Of a stretch of 64,000 nucleotides of DNA, positions 52,254-61,538 are shown in pieces (within the stretch, counting starts at the first letter, position 1; each line of letters starts with the position of its first letter). A program made the position numbers and the translations under genes. The notes under the pieces are model-generated. The model worked only from the letters and a program-made list of their open reading frames with translations. It was not told the origin of the DNA and did not search any database. The stretch lies in the NCBI RefSeq assembly GCF_023746615.1, contig NZ_CP082275.1, positions 62,001 through 126,000 on the forward strand, read 5' to 3'. Source of the stretch: Grimontia kaedaensis (GTDB lineage: Bacteria > Pseudomonadota > Gammaproteobacteria > Enterobacterales > Vibrionaceae).

Positions 52254-54332
52254 TGCGTTGCTGTATTTGTCGTTGTTACCAAGCCAGCGGGTGATAATGG
52301 CTTTGGCGTTGTCTGGATAGTTTTGGTGCAGATACAACGCAAGCTTCTGTACTTCAGGGATGAGTTTCTGATCGCGCACCAGGTCGGCAATCTTAAACTC
52401 TGCCATCCCCGTTTGTTTGGTGCCCAAGAGCTCACCTGGGCCACGAATTTCTAAGTCGCGCTGAGCAATCACAAAACCATCACTGCTTTCACGCAACACG
52501 CCTAATCGCTGTGTAGCTGTCTTTGATAGCGGTGCGTGATACAAAAGCACACAGTGGCTGGCAACAGAACCTCGCCCGACACGACCACGAAGCTGGTGAA
52601 GCTGCGCCAGACCGAGACGCTCTGGGTTTTCGATGATCATCAGACTGGCATTTGGCACATCCACGCCAACTTCAATAACGGTTGTGGCGACCAAAAGATG
52701 CAGCTCACCGGATTTAAACGCCTGCATCACTTCCTGTTTTTCTGCCGCTTTCATCCTGCCATGTACCAGACCGATTTTTAGCTCGGGCAGGGCACGCGCT
52801 AAATCATCGGCCGTTTCTGCAGCAGCTTGCGCTTCCAATACCTCAGACTCATCAATTAAGGTACACACCCAGTAAGCCTGACGTCCTTCTTCCAAACAGG
52901 ACGCGTGGACGCGGTTGATGATGTCGATACGTCGGGTATCCGGTACGGCAACGGTTTGAATCGGTGTGCGCCCCGGCGGCAGCTCGTCGATGATGGAGGT
53001 GTCGAGATCGGCATAGGCGGTCATCGCCAGCGTCCGTGGAATAGGCGTCGCAGTCATGATGAGTTGGTGGGGATGAATGCCTTGCTTCATCCCTTTCTCA
53101 CGAAGCTCGAGGCGCTGATGAACACCAAAGCGATGCTGCTCATCGATAATGACTAGGGCAAGCTTGTCGAACTCCACATGCTTTTGGAAAAGGGCGTGAG
53201 TACCCACTACCATTTTGGCTTCGCCGCTGGCGATTTTGGCAAGCTCTGCTTCTTTAGCTTTACCTGTCAGTTTGCCCGCAAGCCAACCAACAGAAATGCC
53301 TAAAGGCTCCAGCCAGTTGGCAAAGTTAATTGAATGCTGCTCAGCAAGGAGTTCTGTCGGTGCCATCAAAGCAACCTGATAGCCCTGCTCGATCGCCTGC
53401 AATGCAGCGAGTGCAGCCACTAAGGTTTTGCCTGATCCCACATCACCCTGTACCAGACGCATCATGGGCTTTTCCAATCCCATGTCGCGTTCAATATCTG
53501 CCACCACGCGGGACTGCGCGCCCGTTGGTGTAAATGGCAAGGATTCCAAGAGCTTTGGTTTTAGTTCGGTGGAAGGTGGCAGTGAAAATGTCGGATCTTG
53601 CTGCAATTTGCTGCGAACGGAGAGCATCGAGAGATTTTGCGCTAACAGTTCTTCAAGGATGAGACGCTTCTGAGCCGGGTGTTCACCCTTCTCCAACTGG
53701 GTCACCGAAATATCCGGTGTTGGACGATGCAGGATTTTCAGGGCGTCACGCAGGGTGATTTGCCTGTCGTATAAGCCTTCTGGTAAGAGTTCCTGCACCG
53801 CAGCACCTTCGAGCAACTCAAGCGCCTGATCGGTCAGGTTTCTCAGTGTCAGCTGACGAAGCCCTTCTGTCGTTGGGTATACTGGCGTCAGGGTTTCTTC
53901 CAGCGAGAGTTCGGTTGGCTCGGAGAAGACTTTGTATTCGGGATGGATGATCTCAAGGCCACCCTGACCGCGTTTGATTTCGCCGTAAGCTTTGACGCGT
54001 TTGCCCTGTTCAAGGCTGTTTTTCATTGCCGCATTGAAGTTGAAAAAACGCAGCGTGAGCGAGCCGTTACCGTCTGTGATTTTCACCGTCAGCATACGGC
54101 GACGACCAAAGACAGTGTTGTTGCTAACGACTTCACCTTCAACGGTAGCATGCTGGCCCGGCATCAGGCTCATGATAGGCCAGATGCGGGTGCGGTCTTC
54201 ATAGCGGTAGGGGAGATGGAATAGCAGATCCTGCACCGTGAAAAGCCCCAGCTTTTCCAGCTTCTCTGCCATTTTGCCGCCGACTCCAGTCAGCGAGGTA
54301 ACGGGAACGGCATCCAACATTGACGCGCGCAT
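52251..54332 (-). CDS. recG: ATP-dependent DNA helicase RecG
   Basis: A 693-residue helicase, the same length as E. coli RecG, that remodels stalled forks and branched DNA. The N-terminal wedge domain (DAVPVTSLTGVG onward) is followed by helicase motifs I (GDVGSGKT), II (DEQH), III (MTATPIPRTLA) and VI (QLRGRVGRG). The first ATG fits the E. coli start MKGRLLDAVP, though the GGAGA site is about 13 bases upstream. It follows trmH on the same strand. Confidence 0.96.
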   Translation of the reverse strand: MRASMLDAVPVTSLTGVGGKMAEKLEKLGLFTVQDLLFHLPYRYEDRTRIWPIMSLMPGQHATVEGEVVSNNTVFGRRRMLTVKITDGNGSLTLRFFNFNAAMKNSLEQGKRVKAYGEIKRGQGGLEIIHPEYKVFSEPTELSLEETLTPVYPTTEGLRQLTLRNLTDQALELLEGAAVQELLPEGLYDRQITLRDALKILHRPTPDISVTQLEKGEHPAQKRLILEELLAQNLSMLSVRSKLQQDPTFSLPPSTELKPKLLESLPFTPTGAQSRVVADIERDMGLEKPMMRLVQGDVGSGKTLVAALAALQAIEQGYQVALMAPTELLAEQHSINFANWLEPLGISVGWLAGKLTGKAKEAELAKIASGEAKMVVGTHALFQKHVEFDKLALVIIDEQHRFGVHQRLELREKGMKQGIHPHQLIMTATPIPRTLAMTAYADLDTSIIDELPPGRTPIQTVAVPDTRRIDIINRVHASCLEEGRQAYWVCTLIDESEVLEAQAAAETADDLARALPELKIGLVHGRMKAAEKQEVMQAFKSGELHLLVATTVIEVGVDVPNASLMIIENPERLGLAQLHQLRGRVGRGSVASHCVLLYHAPLSKTATQRLGVLRESSDGFVIAQRDLEIRGPGELLGTKQTGMAEFKIADLVRDQKLIPEVQKLALYLHQNYPDNAKAIITRWLGNNDKYSNA

Positions 54333-54370
54333 GATGTGTTCATCTCTCCTAAATCAATAAGATTGCAGGT

Positions 54371-55063
54371 TTATTTTGCTGCCTGCATCTTGGCCCACCA
54401 GGCTTCATCGGCAACGATTTGGCCCTCTTCATCCAAATCTGGGTAAGGCAGGCCTTTACGTTTGGCGACTTTTGCCAGCACAGGATGACCACGCTCGAAG
54501 ATGATGCGGTCAACTTCCGCTTGTGGGATTAAAGTTCGTGTACGCTGGTACATGCCTGCGTTTTGGCGTTGACGCTGTGCTTCATACAAAATCAGCGCGC
54601 TGGCGACCGAGACATTCAGTGACTGTACCATACCTATCATGGGAATGATGATGTCTTGATCTGCCAATTCAAGCGCTTGCTTGCTGATGCCGGTCTTTTC
54701 CTGACCCATCACGATGGCGGTCGGCTTGGTGTAATCAATCTCACGAAAATCAACGGCGGTATCAGACAGATTGGTCACCAGAATCTGCATCCCCTTTGCT
54801 TTCAGGGTTTCAAATGCTTCTGACGTGTTGTCATGGGTAACAACATCCACCCAGTTTCGTGCGCCCGCAGAGGTGCCGCCTAATGCGCGCATTTTACTGT
54901 CTTTCGGCCAGACGGCATGAACATGATGAACCCCAACAGCATCCGCAGTACGGATAATGGCGGAGATGTTGTTGGGCTTATGGACTTCTTCCATGCACAC
55001 AGTAAGGTCCGGCTGGCGGGTAGCCAATACTTCATGGATGCGTGCAAAACGTTCTGGTGTCAT
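54371..55063 (-). CDS. trmH: tRNA (guanosine18-2'-O)-methyltransferase
   Basis: A 230-residue SPOUT-family methyltransferase that makes Gm18 in tRNA. The three SPOUT motifs are visible: EEVHKPNNISAIIRTADAVG, AIVMGQEKTGIS and IPMIGMVQSLNVSVASALILYE. The basic C-terminal tail is typical of TrmH rather than RlmB. It lies between spoT and recG as in E. coli, but a terminator hairpin stands between spoT and trmH. Confidence 0.95.
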   Translation of the reverse strand: MTPERFARIHEVLATRQPDLTVCMEEVHKPNNISAIIRTADAVGVHHVHAVWPKDSKMRALGGTSAGARNWVDVVTHDNTSEAFETLKAKGMQILVTNLSDTAVDFREIDYTKPTAIVMGQEKTGISKQALELADQDIIIPMIGMVQSLNVSVASALILYEAQRQRQNAGMYQRTRTLIPQAEVDRIIFERGHPVLAKVAKRKGLPYPDLDEEGQIVADEAWWAKMQAAK

Positions 55064-55082
55064 GGTGTTTTTTCTCGTTTAT

Positions 55083-55108
55083 AAAAACGCCCGCAAAGGG
55101 CGGGCGTT
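55083..55108 (-). terminator. Terminator between spoT and trmH
   Basis: Minus-strand hairpin aacgcccgc / gcgggcgtt followed by TTTTAT. It should reduce or stop transcription from spoT into trmH-recG. Confidence 0.7.
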
Positions 55109-55137
55109 AAAGACTTAACAGTTAGCCTGTCAATGCA

Positions 55138-57246
55138 TTAATTCTTCTGACGGCTGACTTTCACCACATTCGGCATGATACGGATGCGGCGCATGATATT
55201 TGCCAGATGCACACGGTTTTGAGTCGTAAGCTTCACGTAAATCGTGTACAAGCGCCCATCACGCTCTTCCGTGGTCAAGCCCTGAATGTTAGAGCCTGTT
55301 GCGGCAATAGTATTGGTCAAATCGGCCAGTGCGCCCTGATGGTTGAGCATGTCAACGCGCAGTGCAGTCGCAAAGTCCTGATCGATGTCATCGCCCCACT
55401 CTACAGACATGTATTTGTCTGGCTCCTGGCTATAACCACGGATGTTGGCACATTCTTCACGGTGGATGACCAGGCCTTTACCTGGGCTGACGTGACCGAC
55501 GATGTGATCGCCCGGAATAGGACGACAACAGTTTGCGTAGGTTAGCAAGATACCTTCAGCGCCACGAATTGGCAGGCATCCGCCTTGCTCTTCCAGGCTG
55601 TCAGCATCACCGAGCAGACGCTTGGCAATCACCACGCTCATGAGCTCACCAGCACCGATATCTGCCAGCAGATCTTCCTCGCTCTCGAGCTTTAGATCGT
55701 GCAAGACTTTGTCGATGTTGTCCTGCTCAATGTCCTGAATGTTCTTCTCGCCAAGGGCATGGTTCAGGAGACGGCGACCCAGAATCACAGACTCTTCACG
55801 GCGCTTGCTTTTCAGTACCTGACGAATCTTGGTACGCGCACGGGAAGTCACCACATAGTTGAGCCAAGCCGCGTTTGGACGTGCACCGGGAGCGGTAATG
55901 ATCTCAATAGTCTGGCCGTTTTTCAGCGGCTGGCTGAGCGGATAAGACTGACGGTTCACCCTCGCGCCGACGCAAGAGTTACCGACGTCCGTATGTACGG
56001 CGTAAGCGAAGTCCACAGCAGTCGCACCAACAGGCATTTCAACAATGCGGCCTTTGGGCGTAAACACGAACAGCTCGTCCGGGAACAAGTCTGATTTCAC
56101 GCTTTCGATAAACTCAAACGAGCTACCTGCACTTTGCTGAAGCTCCAGCAGGCTTTGCATCCAACGCTGTGCGCGTACCTGCGCGGTGGTACCACCGCCG
56201 CCAGCACGATCTGCACCGTCTTTATATGCCCAGTGTGCCGCAACACCTTTGTCCGCCATCTGATCCATGTCTTCGGTACGGATTTGTACTTCAACAGGGA
56301 CACCGTGAGGGCCAATCATGGATGTATGAAGCGACTGGTAGCCGTTGGCTTTCGGTACCGCGATGTAGTCTTTCATGCGGCCCGGGCGTGGCTTATACAG
56401 ATTGTGCATTTGCCCCAGCACGCGATAACAGGTATCCACCGAATCGACAATCACACGGAAAGCATAGAGGTCCATGATGGTGTGGAAGCGCTGTTCCTTG
56501 TTCTTCATCTTGTTGTAGATGGAGTAGAGGTTCTTCTCACGACCCAGCACCTTGGCATTGATGCCCGCATCCTGGAGGCGGCCTTCAATTTCGGCGTGGA
56601 TTTTCTGGATCATTTCTTTGCGGTTGCCGCGCGCATGGATCACCACTTCGCGCAATACGCGATATCGGGTCGGGTAGAGGGCTTCAAAGCCAAGCTCTTC
56701 CAGTTCCACTTTGATGTTGTGGATACCCAGTCTGTGCGCCAGTGGTGAGAAGATCTCGAGGGTTTCGCGGGCTATGCGGCGACGTTTGTCCGGACGCAAT
56801 GCTCCGAGCGTACGCATATTGTGCGTGCGGTCAGCGAGTTTGATGAGGATAACGCGGATGTCATGGGCCATGGCCATGATCATTTTGCGGAAGTTCTCCG
56901 CCTGCGCTTCCTGACGGTCGCGGAATTTGAGCTTATCGAGCTTGGAGACGCCATCGACCAGATCGGCGACGGTATCGCCAAAACGTTGTTGCAAGTCTTC
57001 TTTGGTAACGTCGGTGTCTTCAATCACGTCATGCAGCAGCGCTGCCATCAAGGTTTCGTGATCGAGGCGCATCTCCGCAAGAATACGGGCAACAGCGATA
57101 GGGTGGATGATGTATGGTTCCCCGCTTGAGCGGGTTTGCCCTTCGTGGGCATCTCGCGCGACCAAATACGCTTGCCGGAGTGCCTCTAAGTGCGACTCCG
57201 GCAAGTATTGTGCTGCGACTTCTTTCAGGCTATCGAAGAGATACAA
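55138..57246 (-). CDS. spoT: Bifunctional (p)ppGpp synthase/hydrolase SpoT
   Basis: A 702-residue stringent-response enzyme. The N-terminal HD hydrolase (HDVIEDT, LADRTHNMRTL) is intact; the synthase domain (FRVIVDSVDTCYRVLGQMH, PNGYQSLHTSMIGP) follows; TGS (FVFTPKGRIVEMPVGATAVDFAYAVHTDVG) and C-terminal ACT (LVDMLNHQGALADLTNTI-type) domains complete it. The intact HD site distinguishes it from RelA. rpoZ lies 24 bases upstream. Confidence 0.97.
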   Translation of the reverse strand: MYLFDSLKEVAAQYLPESHLEALRQAYLVARDAHEGQTRSSGEPYIIHPIAVARILAEMRLDHETLMAALLHDVIEDTDVTKEDLQQRFGDTVADLVDGVSKLDKLKFRDRQEAQAENFRKMIMAMAHDIRVILIKLADRTHNMRTLGALRPDKRRRIARETLEIFSPLAHRLGIHNIKVELEELGFEALYPTRYRVLREVVIHARGNRKEMIQKIHAEIEGRLQDAGINAKVLGREKNLYSIYNKMKNKEQRFHTIMDLYAFRVIVDSVDTCYRVLGQMHNLYKPRPGRMKDYIAVPKANGYQSLHTSMIGPHGVPVEVQIRTEDMDQMADKGVAAHWAYKDGADRAGGGGTTAQVRAQRWMQSLLELQQSAGSSFEFIESVKSDLFPDELFVFTPKGRIVEMPVGATAVDFAYAVHTDVGNSCVGARVNRQSYPLSQPLKNGQTIEIITAPGARPNAAWLNYVVTSRARTKIRQVLKSKRREESVILGRRLLNHALGEKNIQDIEQDNIDKVLHDLKLESEEDLLADIGAGELMSVVIAKRLLGDADSLEEQGGCLPIRGAEGILLTYANCCRPIPGDHIVGHVSPGKGLVIHREECANIRGYSQEPDKYMSVEWGDDIDQDFATALRVDMLNHQGALADLTNTIAATGSNIQGLTTEERDGRLYTIYVKLTTQNRVHLANIMRRIRIMPNVVKVSRQKN

Positions 57247-57270
57247 TCTGCCTGTTTCCCTGAAGTTAGA

Positions 57271-57546
57271 TTAGCGAAGAGTACCTGTGATGGTGCTTAC
57301 AGCAGCCATTTCTGCAGCTTCTTGTTCTTGCTGCTCTTGGCGCTCACGTGCATCCAGGATCTCTTTAGTGATCAGGCCTTCCTCAATTTCACGCAGAGCG
57401 ATAACAGTTTGCTTATCGTTCTCTTCCTGAACCAGTGAGTCTTTACCACCAGTTTGCATTTGGCGTGCGCGACGAGCTGCTACCAATACTAGATCGAAGC
57501 GGTTGCCAATTTTTTCAACAGCGTCTTGAACGGTTACGCGTGCCAT
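57271..57546 (-). CDS. rpoZ: RNA polymerase omega subunit
   Basis: A 91-residue subunit that helps assemble RNA polymerase and forms part of the ppGpp site 1. The N-terminus MARVTVQDAVEKIGNRFDLVLVAARRARQ is almost unchanged from E. coli, followed by DKQTVIALREIEEGLI. It lies between gmk and spoT, as in E. coli. Confidence 0.97.
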   Translation of the reverse strand: MARVTVQDAVEKIGNRFDLVLVAARRARQMQTGGKDSLVQEENDKQTVIALREIEEGLITKEILDARERQEQQEQEAAEMAAVSTITGTLR

Positions 57547-57642
57547 GAAGAACTCCAGTAAGTAATAAAATCAAAATGACCGAAAATTATACAAAAGCGA
57601 ACTGACCTAAACAACAAACATCTTTCGTTGTCAGAGTGTTTA

Positions 57643-58263
57643 TTAGTCCAACAGCCTGTCAATCATGTCGTGGTGACGGCTGTATTGCTTGTCTTGCTTC
57701 ATTCGCTCGGCGCGAAGGATGGCTTTGATGTCCATCAGGGCCACATCGAAATCATCGTTCACGATAACGTAATCATACTCGTTATAGTGAGAGATCTCAG
57801 AACGGGCTTCTTCCATGCGTTTTGCGATGACCTCATCAGAGTCCTGACCGCGCGCATTCAGCCGGCGCTCAAGCTCCTCACGGCTTGGCGGCAGAATGAA
57901 GATGCTTTTTGCGTTCGGCATTTTCTCGCGAATTTGCTGAGCGCCTTGCCAGTCGATGTCGAGAAAAATATCGACGCCTTTTGACAGCATTTCTTCAATC
58001 CACAGGCGTGATGTGCCATAGAAATTACCGAATACTTCGGCATATTCCAGGAAGGCTTCTTGTTCGATCAGCGCTTTAAAGTCCTCAACTGACACGAAAT
58101 GATAGTGAACACCGTTCTCTTCGCCCGGACGAGATGCTCGGGTGGTGTGAGAAACAGACACTTTCATGTCGTAACGAGGATTATCTTTCAGCAATGCCGA
58201 AATCAGGCTTGATTTACCGGCACCACTTGGCGCTGAAACGATGTAAAGCGTACCTTGGCTCAT
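57643..58263 (-). CDS. gmk: Guanylate kinase
   Basis: A 206-residue enzyme that phosphorylates GMP to GDP. The P-loop is SAPSGAGKSSL at the N-terminus; the GMP-binding segment is VSHTTRASRPGEENGVHYHFVS and the lid region is IFILPPSREELERRL. The ATG at 58263 matches E. coli MAQGTLYIVSAPSG; an upstream start at 58314 is unlikely. It begins the gmk-rpoZ-spoT unit. Confidence 0.96.
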   Translation of the reverse strand: MSQGTLYIVSAPSGAGKSSLISALLKDNPRYDMKVSVSHTTRASRPGEENGVHYHFVSVEDFKALIEQEAFLEYAEVFGNFYGTSRLWIEEMLSKGVDIFLDIDWQGAQQIREKMPNAKSIFILPPSREELERRLNARGQDSDEVIAKRMEEARSEISHYNEYDYVIVNDDFDVALMDIKAILRAERMKQDKQYSRHHDMIDRLLD

Positions 58264-58372
58264 GGTCTTGATCACTGTGAGGTTAAAGGGCGCGCAGGGT
58301 ACCATGACCCGCACAAAAATTGAATTCCACTTTTAGGATAATCCAATAATGGCAGCAACCTAAAGCGGGAAC

Positions 58373-58401
58373 AAAAAGCCCGGTACAAAGACCGGGCTTT
58401 A
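58373..58401 (-). terminator. yicC terminator
   Basis: Minus-strand hairpin aaagcccggt / accgggcttt followed by TTGTTCC, directly after the yicC stop. Confidence 0.75.
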
Positions 58402-58417
58402 CAGCTTTTCGTATCGA

Positions 58418-59281
58418 TTACTCGATGTTTTGGATTTGCTCGCGCATTTGTTCGATCAACACTTTCAGTTCAACGCCAGAAGCGGTGATGTCCGTGCTGA
58501 TGGATTTCGAAGCCAGCGTGTTCGACTCGCGGTTGAATTCCTGCATCATGAAGTCCAGACGACGACCACAAGCGCCACCTTTTTTCAGGATCTTCTTGGT
58601 TTCCGATACGTGAGAGTCAAGGCGGTCCAGCTCTTCCGCGACATCCGATTTCTGGGCCAGCAAGATGATTTCCTGCTCCACGCGGTTGGCGTCCAGTTCG
58701 ACTTTCGCTTCTTCCAACTTGGTCAGGAGACGTTCACGTTGCCACTGTAGGATTTCCGGCATTTTCGCGCGTACTTTCACCACTTCTGCGGCAATGCCTT
58801 CCAGACGCTGTTCAATCAGCGCTTTCATATTATCGCCTTCGCTGGCGCGGGCTGCGATAAAGTCATCAACGGTTTTGTCGAAACCTTCCAGCAAGGCTTT
58901 GTTGATCGCGTCCATGTCCTGCTCTGGGGTTTCCATCACACCCGGCCACTGCAGTACCTGGAAAGGACCAATATTGCCTTCACCAGACATTTCTTTGATC
59001 CACTTAGCCGCGTGAATCACTTGTTTTGCCAACTCTTCATTGATTTTAAGCTCGGTATTCGCTGACTGATTGGCTTCAAAACGCAGGTTACATTCCACCT
59101 TGCCGCGGGCAAGACGGGATCGGAATCGCTCACGAATGATAGGTTCAAGGCCACGGAACTGCTCTGGCATGCGGATATAGGTTTCGAGGTAACGTTGGTT
59201 AACCGAGCGGATTTCCCAAACGGCTGTGCCCCATGTGCCCTTGATTTCCCGACGGGCGTAGGCAGTCATACTGTGGATCAT
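58418..59281 (-). CDS. yicC: YicC-family endoribonuclease
   Basis: A 287-residue cytoplasmic protein matching E. coli YicC from MIHSMTAYARREIKG to the C-terminal LKVLIEQMREQIQNIE. The conserved QRYLETYIRMPEQFRGLEP and CGRRLDFMMQEFNRESNTLASKS segments are present. YicC is now regarded as an endoribonuclease that acts on small RNAs. It is divergent from rph, the E. coli arrangement. Confidence 0.94.
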   Translation of the reverse strand: MIHSMTAYARREIKGTWGTAVWEIRSVNQRYLETYIRMPEQFRGLEPIIRERFRSRLARGKVECNLRFEANQSANTELKINEELAKQVIHAAKWIKEMSGEGNIGPFQVLQWPGVMETPEQDMDAINKALLEGFDKTVDDFIAARASEGDNMKALIEQRLEGIAAEVVKVRAKMPEILQWQRERLLTKLEEAKVELDANRVEQEIILLAQKSDVAEELDRLDSHVSETKKILKKGGACGRRLDFMMQEFNRESNTLASKSISTDITASGVELKVLIEQMREQIQNIE

Positions 59282-59461
59282 TGAAGTTCACTCATTGATG
59301 AAAGTTGTGATGATTATACGCAGTCGCTGCCTTTTATGTCAGCAGCATGACGGGAAACAGAAGAAAAAAGCAGACAAGACCGCATTGTATTAGCGTGTAA
59401 AAGGTGAAGCCGTTATAATCGCCGGTTAACGAAATTCAGCATTTATAAACAGGTGAGTCCT

Positions 59462-60178
59462 ATGCGTCCTAGCGGCAGAGAAGTTGGTCAAATTCGTCCA
59501 GTCACAATTACCCGTCATTTTACTGCCCATGCGGAAGGTTCTGTGCTGGTGGCGTTTGGTGATACCAAAGTTATCTGTACCGCAAGCGTTGAAGAAGGCG
59601 TGCCACGCTTTCTGAAAGGGAAAGGACAAGGCTGGGTGACCGCTGAGTACGGCATGCTGCCGCGTGCGACCCACACCCGTAACCGTCGTGAGGCGGCAAA
59701 CGGTAAGCAAGGCGGGCGCACCATGGAAATCCAGCGCCTGATCGCCCGTAGCCTGCGCGCTGCTGTGAACCTTGAAAAGCTGGGCGATTTCACCATCACC
59801 GTTGACTGTGATGTTATTCAGGCTGACGGCGGTACCCGCACAGCATCGATTACTGGCGCAAGCGTGGCGATGGCCGATGCGCTGAACAAGCTGGTGAGCG
59901 AAGGAAAACTGGCAGAGAACCCAATGAAGGGTCATGTTGCTGCGGTTTCTGTGGGGATCTTTGAAGGTACGCCAATCTGCGATTTGGAATACGTGGAAGA
60001 CTCAGCAGCAGACACGGATATGAATGTCGTGATGCTGGAAGATGGCCGCATGATTGAAGTGCAAGGTACTGCAGAAGCGGAACCGTTCACGGCCGATGAG
60101 CTTAATGCCATGTTGTCTTTGGCAACCAAAGGTATTCAGGACATTGTAGCGATTCAGAAAGCATCGTTAATTGATTGA
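59462..60178 (+). CDS. rph: Ribonuclease PH
   Basis: A 238-residue phosphorolytic 3'-5' exoribonuclease that trims tRNA precursors. MRPSGREVGQIRPVTITRHFT starts the protein; GDTKVICTASVEEGVP and VDCDVIQADGGTRTASITGA are the catalytic core. Full length and intact, unlike the frameshifted rph of E. coli K-12. AGGTGAG lies about 7 bases before the ATG at 59462. pyrE follows behind a terminator. Confidence 0.96.
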   Translation: MRPSGREVGQIRPVTITRHFTAHAEGSVLVAFGDTKVICTASVEEGVPRFLKGKGQGWVTAEYGMLPRATHTRNRREAANGKQGGRTMEIQRLIARSLRAAVNLEKLGDFTITVDCDVIQADGGTRTASITGASVAMADALNKLVSEGKLAENPMKGHVAAVSVGIFEGTPICDLEYVEDSAADTDMNVVMLEDGRMIEVQGTAEAEPFTADELNAMLSLATKGIQDIVAIQKASLID

Positions 60179-60184
60179 TGAGAC

Positions 60185-60214
60185 AGCGGCTTCTATTGGA
60201 GCCGCTTTTTTTTT
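60185..60214 (+). terminator. rph terminator / possible pyrE attenuator
   Basis: Hairpin agcggct / agccgct followed by nine T, between rph and pyrE. In E. coli the rph-pyrE gap holds the UTP-sensitive attenuator of pyrE, so this hairpin may do the same here. Confidence 0.75.
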
Positions 60215-60291
60215 AACCTAATTTTAAGCGAGGCGGATGCGCCTCAGGTAAAACCGGCAAGCTAGCCGACTTTTGTTCGACAGGAGAGAAA

Positions 60292-60933
60292 ATGAAAGCC
60301 TATCAGCGTCAGTTCATCGAATTTGCATTGGAAAAAGAAGTCTTGAAGTTCGGTGAATTCACTTTGAAGTCAGGTCGTAAGAGCCCTTACTTCTTTAATG
60401 CCGGTCTGTTCAACACAGGCAGGGATTTGGCGCGTCTGGGCCGTTTTTATGCCGAAGCGCTGGTTGATGCGGGTATTGAATACGATCTGCTGTTTGGCCC
60501 TGCGTACAAAGGCATTCCGATTGCGACTACCACTGCGGTTGCGCTGGCTGAACACCACGATGTGGACACGCCATACTGTTTTAACCGTAAAGAAGCCAAA
60601 GATCACGGTGAAGGTGGCAATCTGGTCGGTAGCGCGCTGGTAGGCCGTGTGATGCTGGTGGATGATGTGATCACTGCAGGTACGGCGATTCGCGAGTCGA
60701 TGGAAATTATTCAGGCGAACGGTGCTGATTTGGCAGGTGTGTTGGTGGCGATTGACCGTCAAGAGCGCGGTAAAGGCGAGCTTTCTGCTATTCAGGAAGT
60801 CGAGAGAGACTTTGGCTGTCAGGTGGTTTCAATTATCAGTCTTGGCGATTTGGTGACGTATCTGGAAGAGCAGGGCAGTAACCCAGAACAATTGGATGCA
60901 GTAAAAGCATATCGCGCGGAATACGGTATCTAG
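60292..60933 (+). CDS. pyrE: Orotate phosphoribosyltransferase
   Basis: A 213-residue enzyme of pyrimidine synthesis that joins orotate to PRPP. The PRPP loop is VMLVDDVITAGTAIRE; the FTLKSGRKSPYFFNAGLF segment and the flexible loop KEAKDHGEGG are conserved. AGGAGAG lies just before the ATG. It follows rph behind an attenuator-like hairpin. Confidence 0.97.
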   Translation: MKAYQRQFIEFALEKEVLKFGEFTLKSGRKSPYFFNAGLFNTGRDLARLGRFYAEALVDAGIEYDLLFGPAYKGIPIATTTAVALAEHHDVDTPYCFNRKEAKDHGEGGNLVGSALVGRVMLVDDVITAGTAIRESMEIIQANGADLAGVLVAIDRQERGKGELSAIQEVERDFGCQVVSIISLGDLVTYLEEQGSNPEQLDAVKAYRAEYGI

Positions 60934-60958
60934 TCGATACCCTCGCACCTTTTATTCG

Positions 60959-60983
60959 GCCCGCCTTTGAGCGGGCTTTTTTG
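60959..60983 (+). terminator. pyrE terminator
   Basis: Hairpin gcccgc / gcgggc followed by TTTTTT, 26 bases after the pyrE stop. Confidence 0.8.
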
Positions 60984-61207
60984 TATCTGCTACTTGCTAT
61001 GTTATTGCTTTGAAGGGAAATGTTTGTGATGAAAAAATGTGGTCATCATGCTGACAGATAAATAGTTGCCTTAGAAAGTGTGATCACTGTTGAATTCGTT
61101 CAGTATTTGTTCAGCGTCAGTGAGTATTATGAACTCATCAAAGCGGCACAGCGAATCACAAAACGCTTTTGCTGCACCCTACACACTGCTAAGTCGGAGA
61201 AGAAACT

Positions 61208-61450
61208 ATGAAAAAAGTAATGGTAGCGACACTAATGACTTTCGGTTTGTTTACTGCAGGAGCGCAGGCAGGGTATACATTGGAAGAGACGCAAGCTTGT
61301 GCTAACTCAACACAATTCCACTCTTGTGTTGCTCAGCTGAATGAGCAGCAATCCAAGACCAGCATAGACATCGGTTACTCAAAAGAAGAAGTGGCCCAAT
61401 GCGGTACAGCCAATGACTTCCATATGTGCGTAGATAATCTGCATGTTTAA
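61208..61450 (+). CDS. Small secreted protein with two CxxxxxFHxC repeats
   Basis: An 80-residue preprotein. The first 21 residues (MKKVMVATLMTFGLFTAGAQA) are a clear signal peptide with an AQA cleavage site. The mature 59 residues contain two copies of the same motif, ACANSTQFHSCV and QCGTANDFHMCV (Cys, five residues, Phe-His, one residue, Cys-Val). The four cysteines probably form two disulfides. GGAG is about 9 bases upstream. I do not recognise the family. Confidence 0.75.
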   Translation: MKKVMVATLMTFGLFTAGAQAGYTLEETQACANSTQFHSCVAQLNEQQSKTSIDIGYSKEEVAQCGTANDFHMCVDNLHV

Positions 61451-61490
61451 CATGTGGTAAACGGCAATGAGTTGGCCGTTTGCTAAAACA

Positions 61491-61521
61491 TAAAAAAGGC
61501 TGCATGATGCAGCCTTTTTTA
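61491..61521. terminator. Bidirectional terminator
   Basis: Hairpin aaaaaaggctgcat / atgcagcctttttt between the small secreted protein gene and the convergent slmA gene. Confidence 0.85.
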
Positions 61522-61538
61522 TGTTTTTCGCAGCACAT

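Noticed and set aside
59426..59935. A 169-codon minus-strand frame opposite rph
   Set aside because: Shadow of rph, which is intact and strongly conserved.
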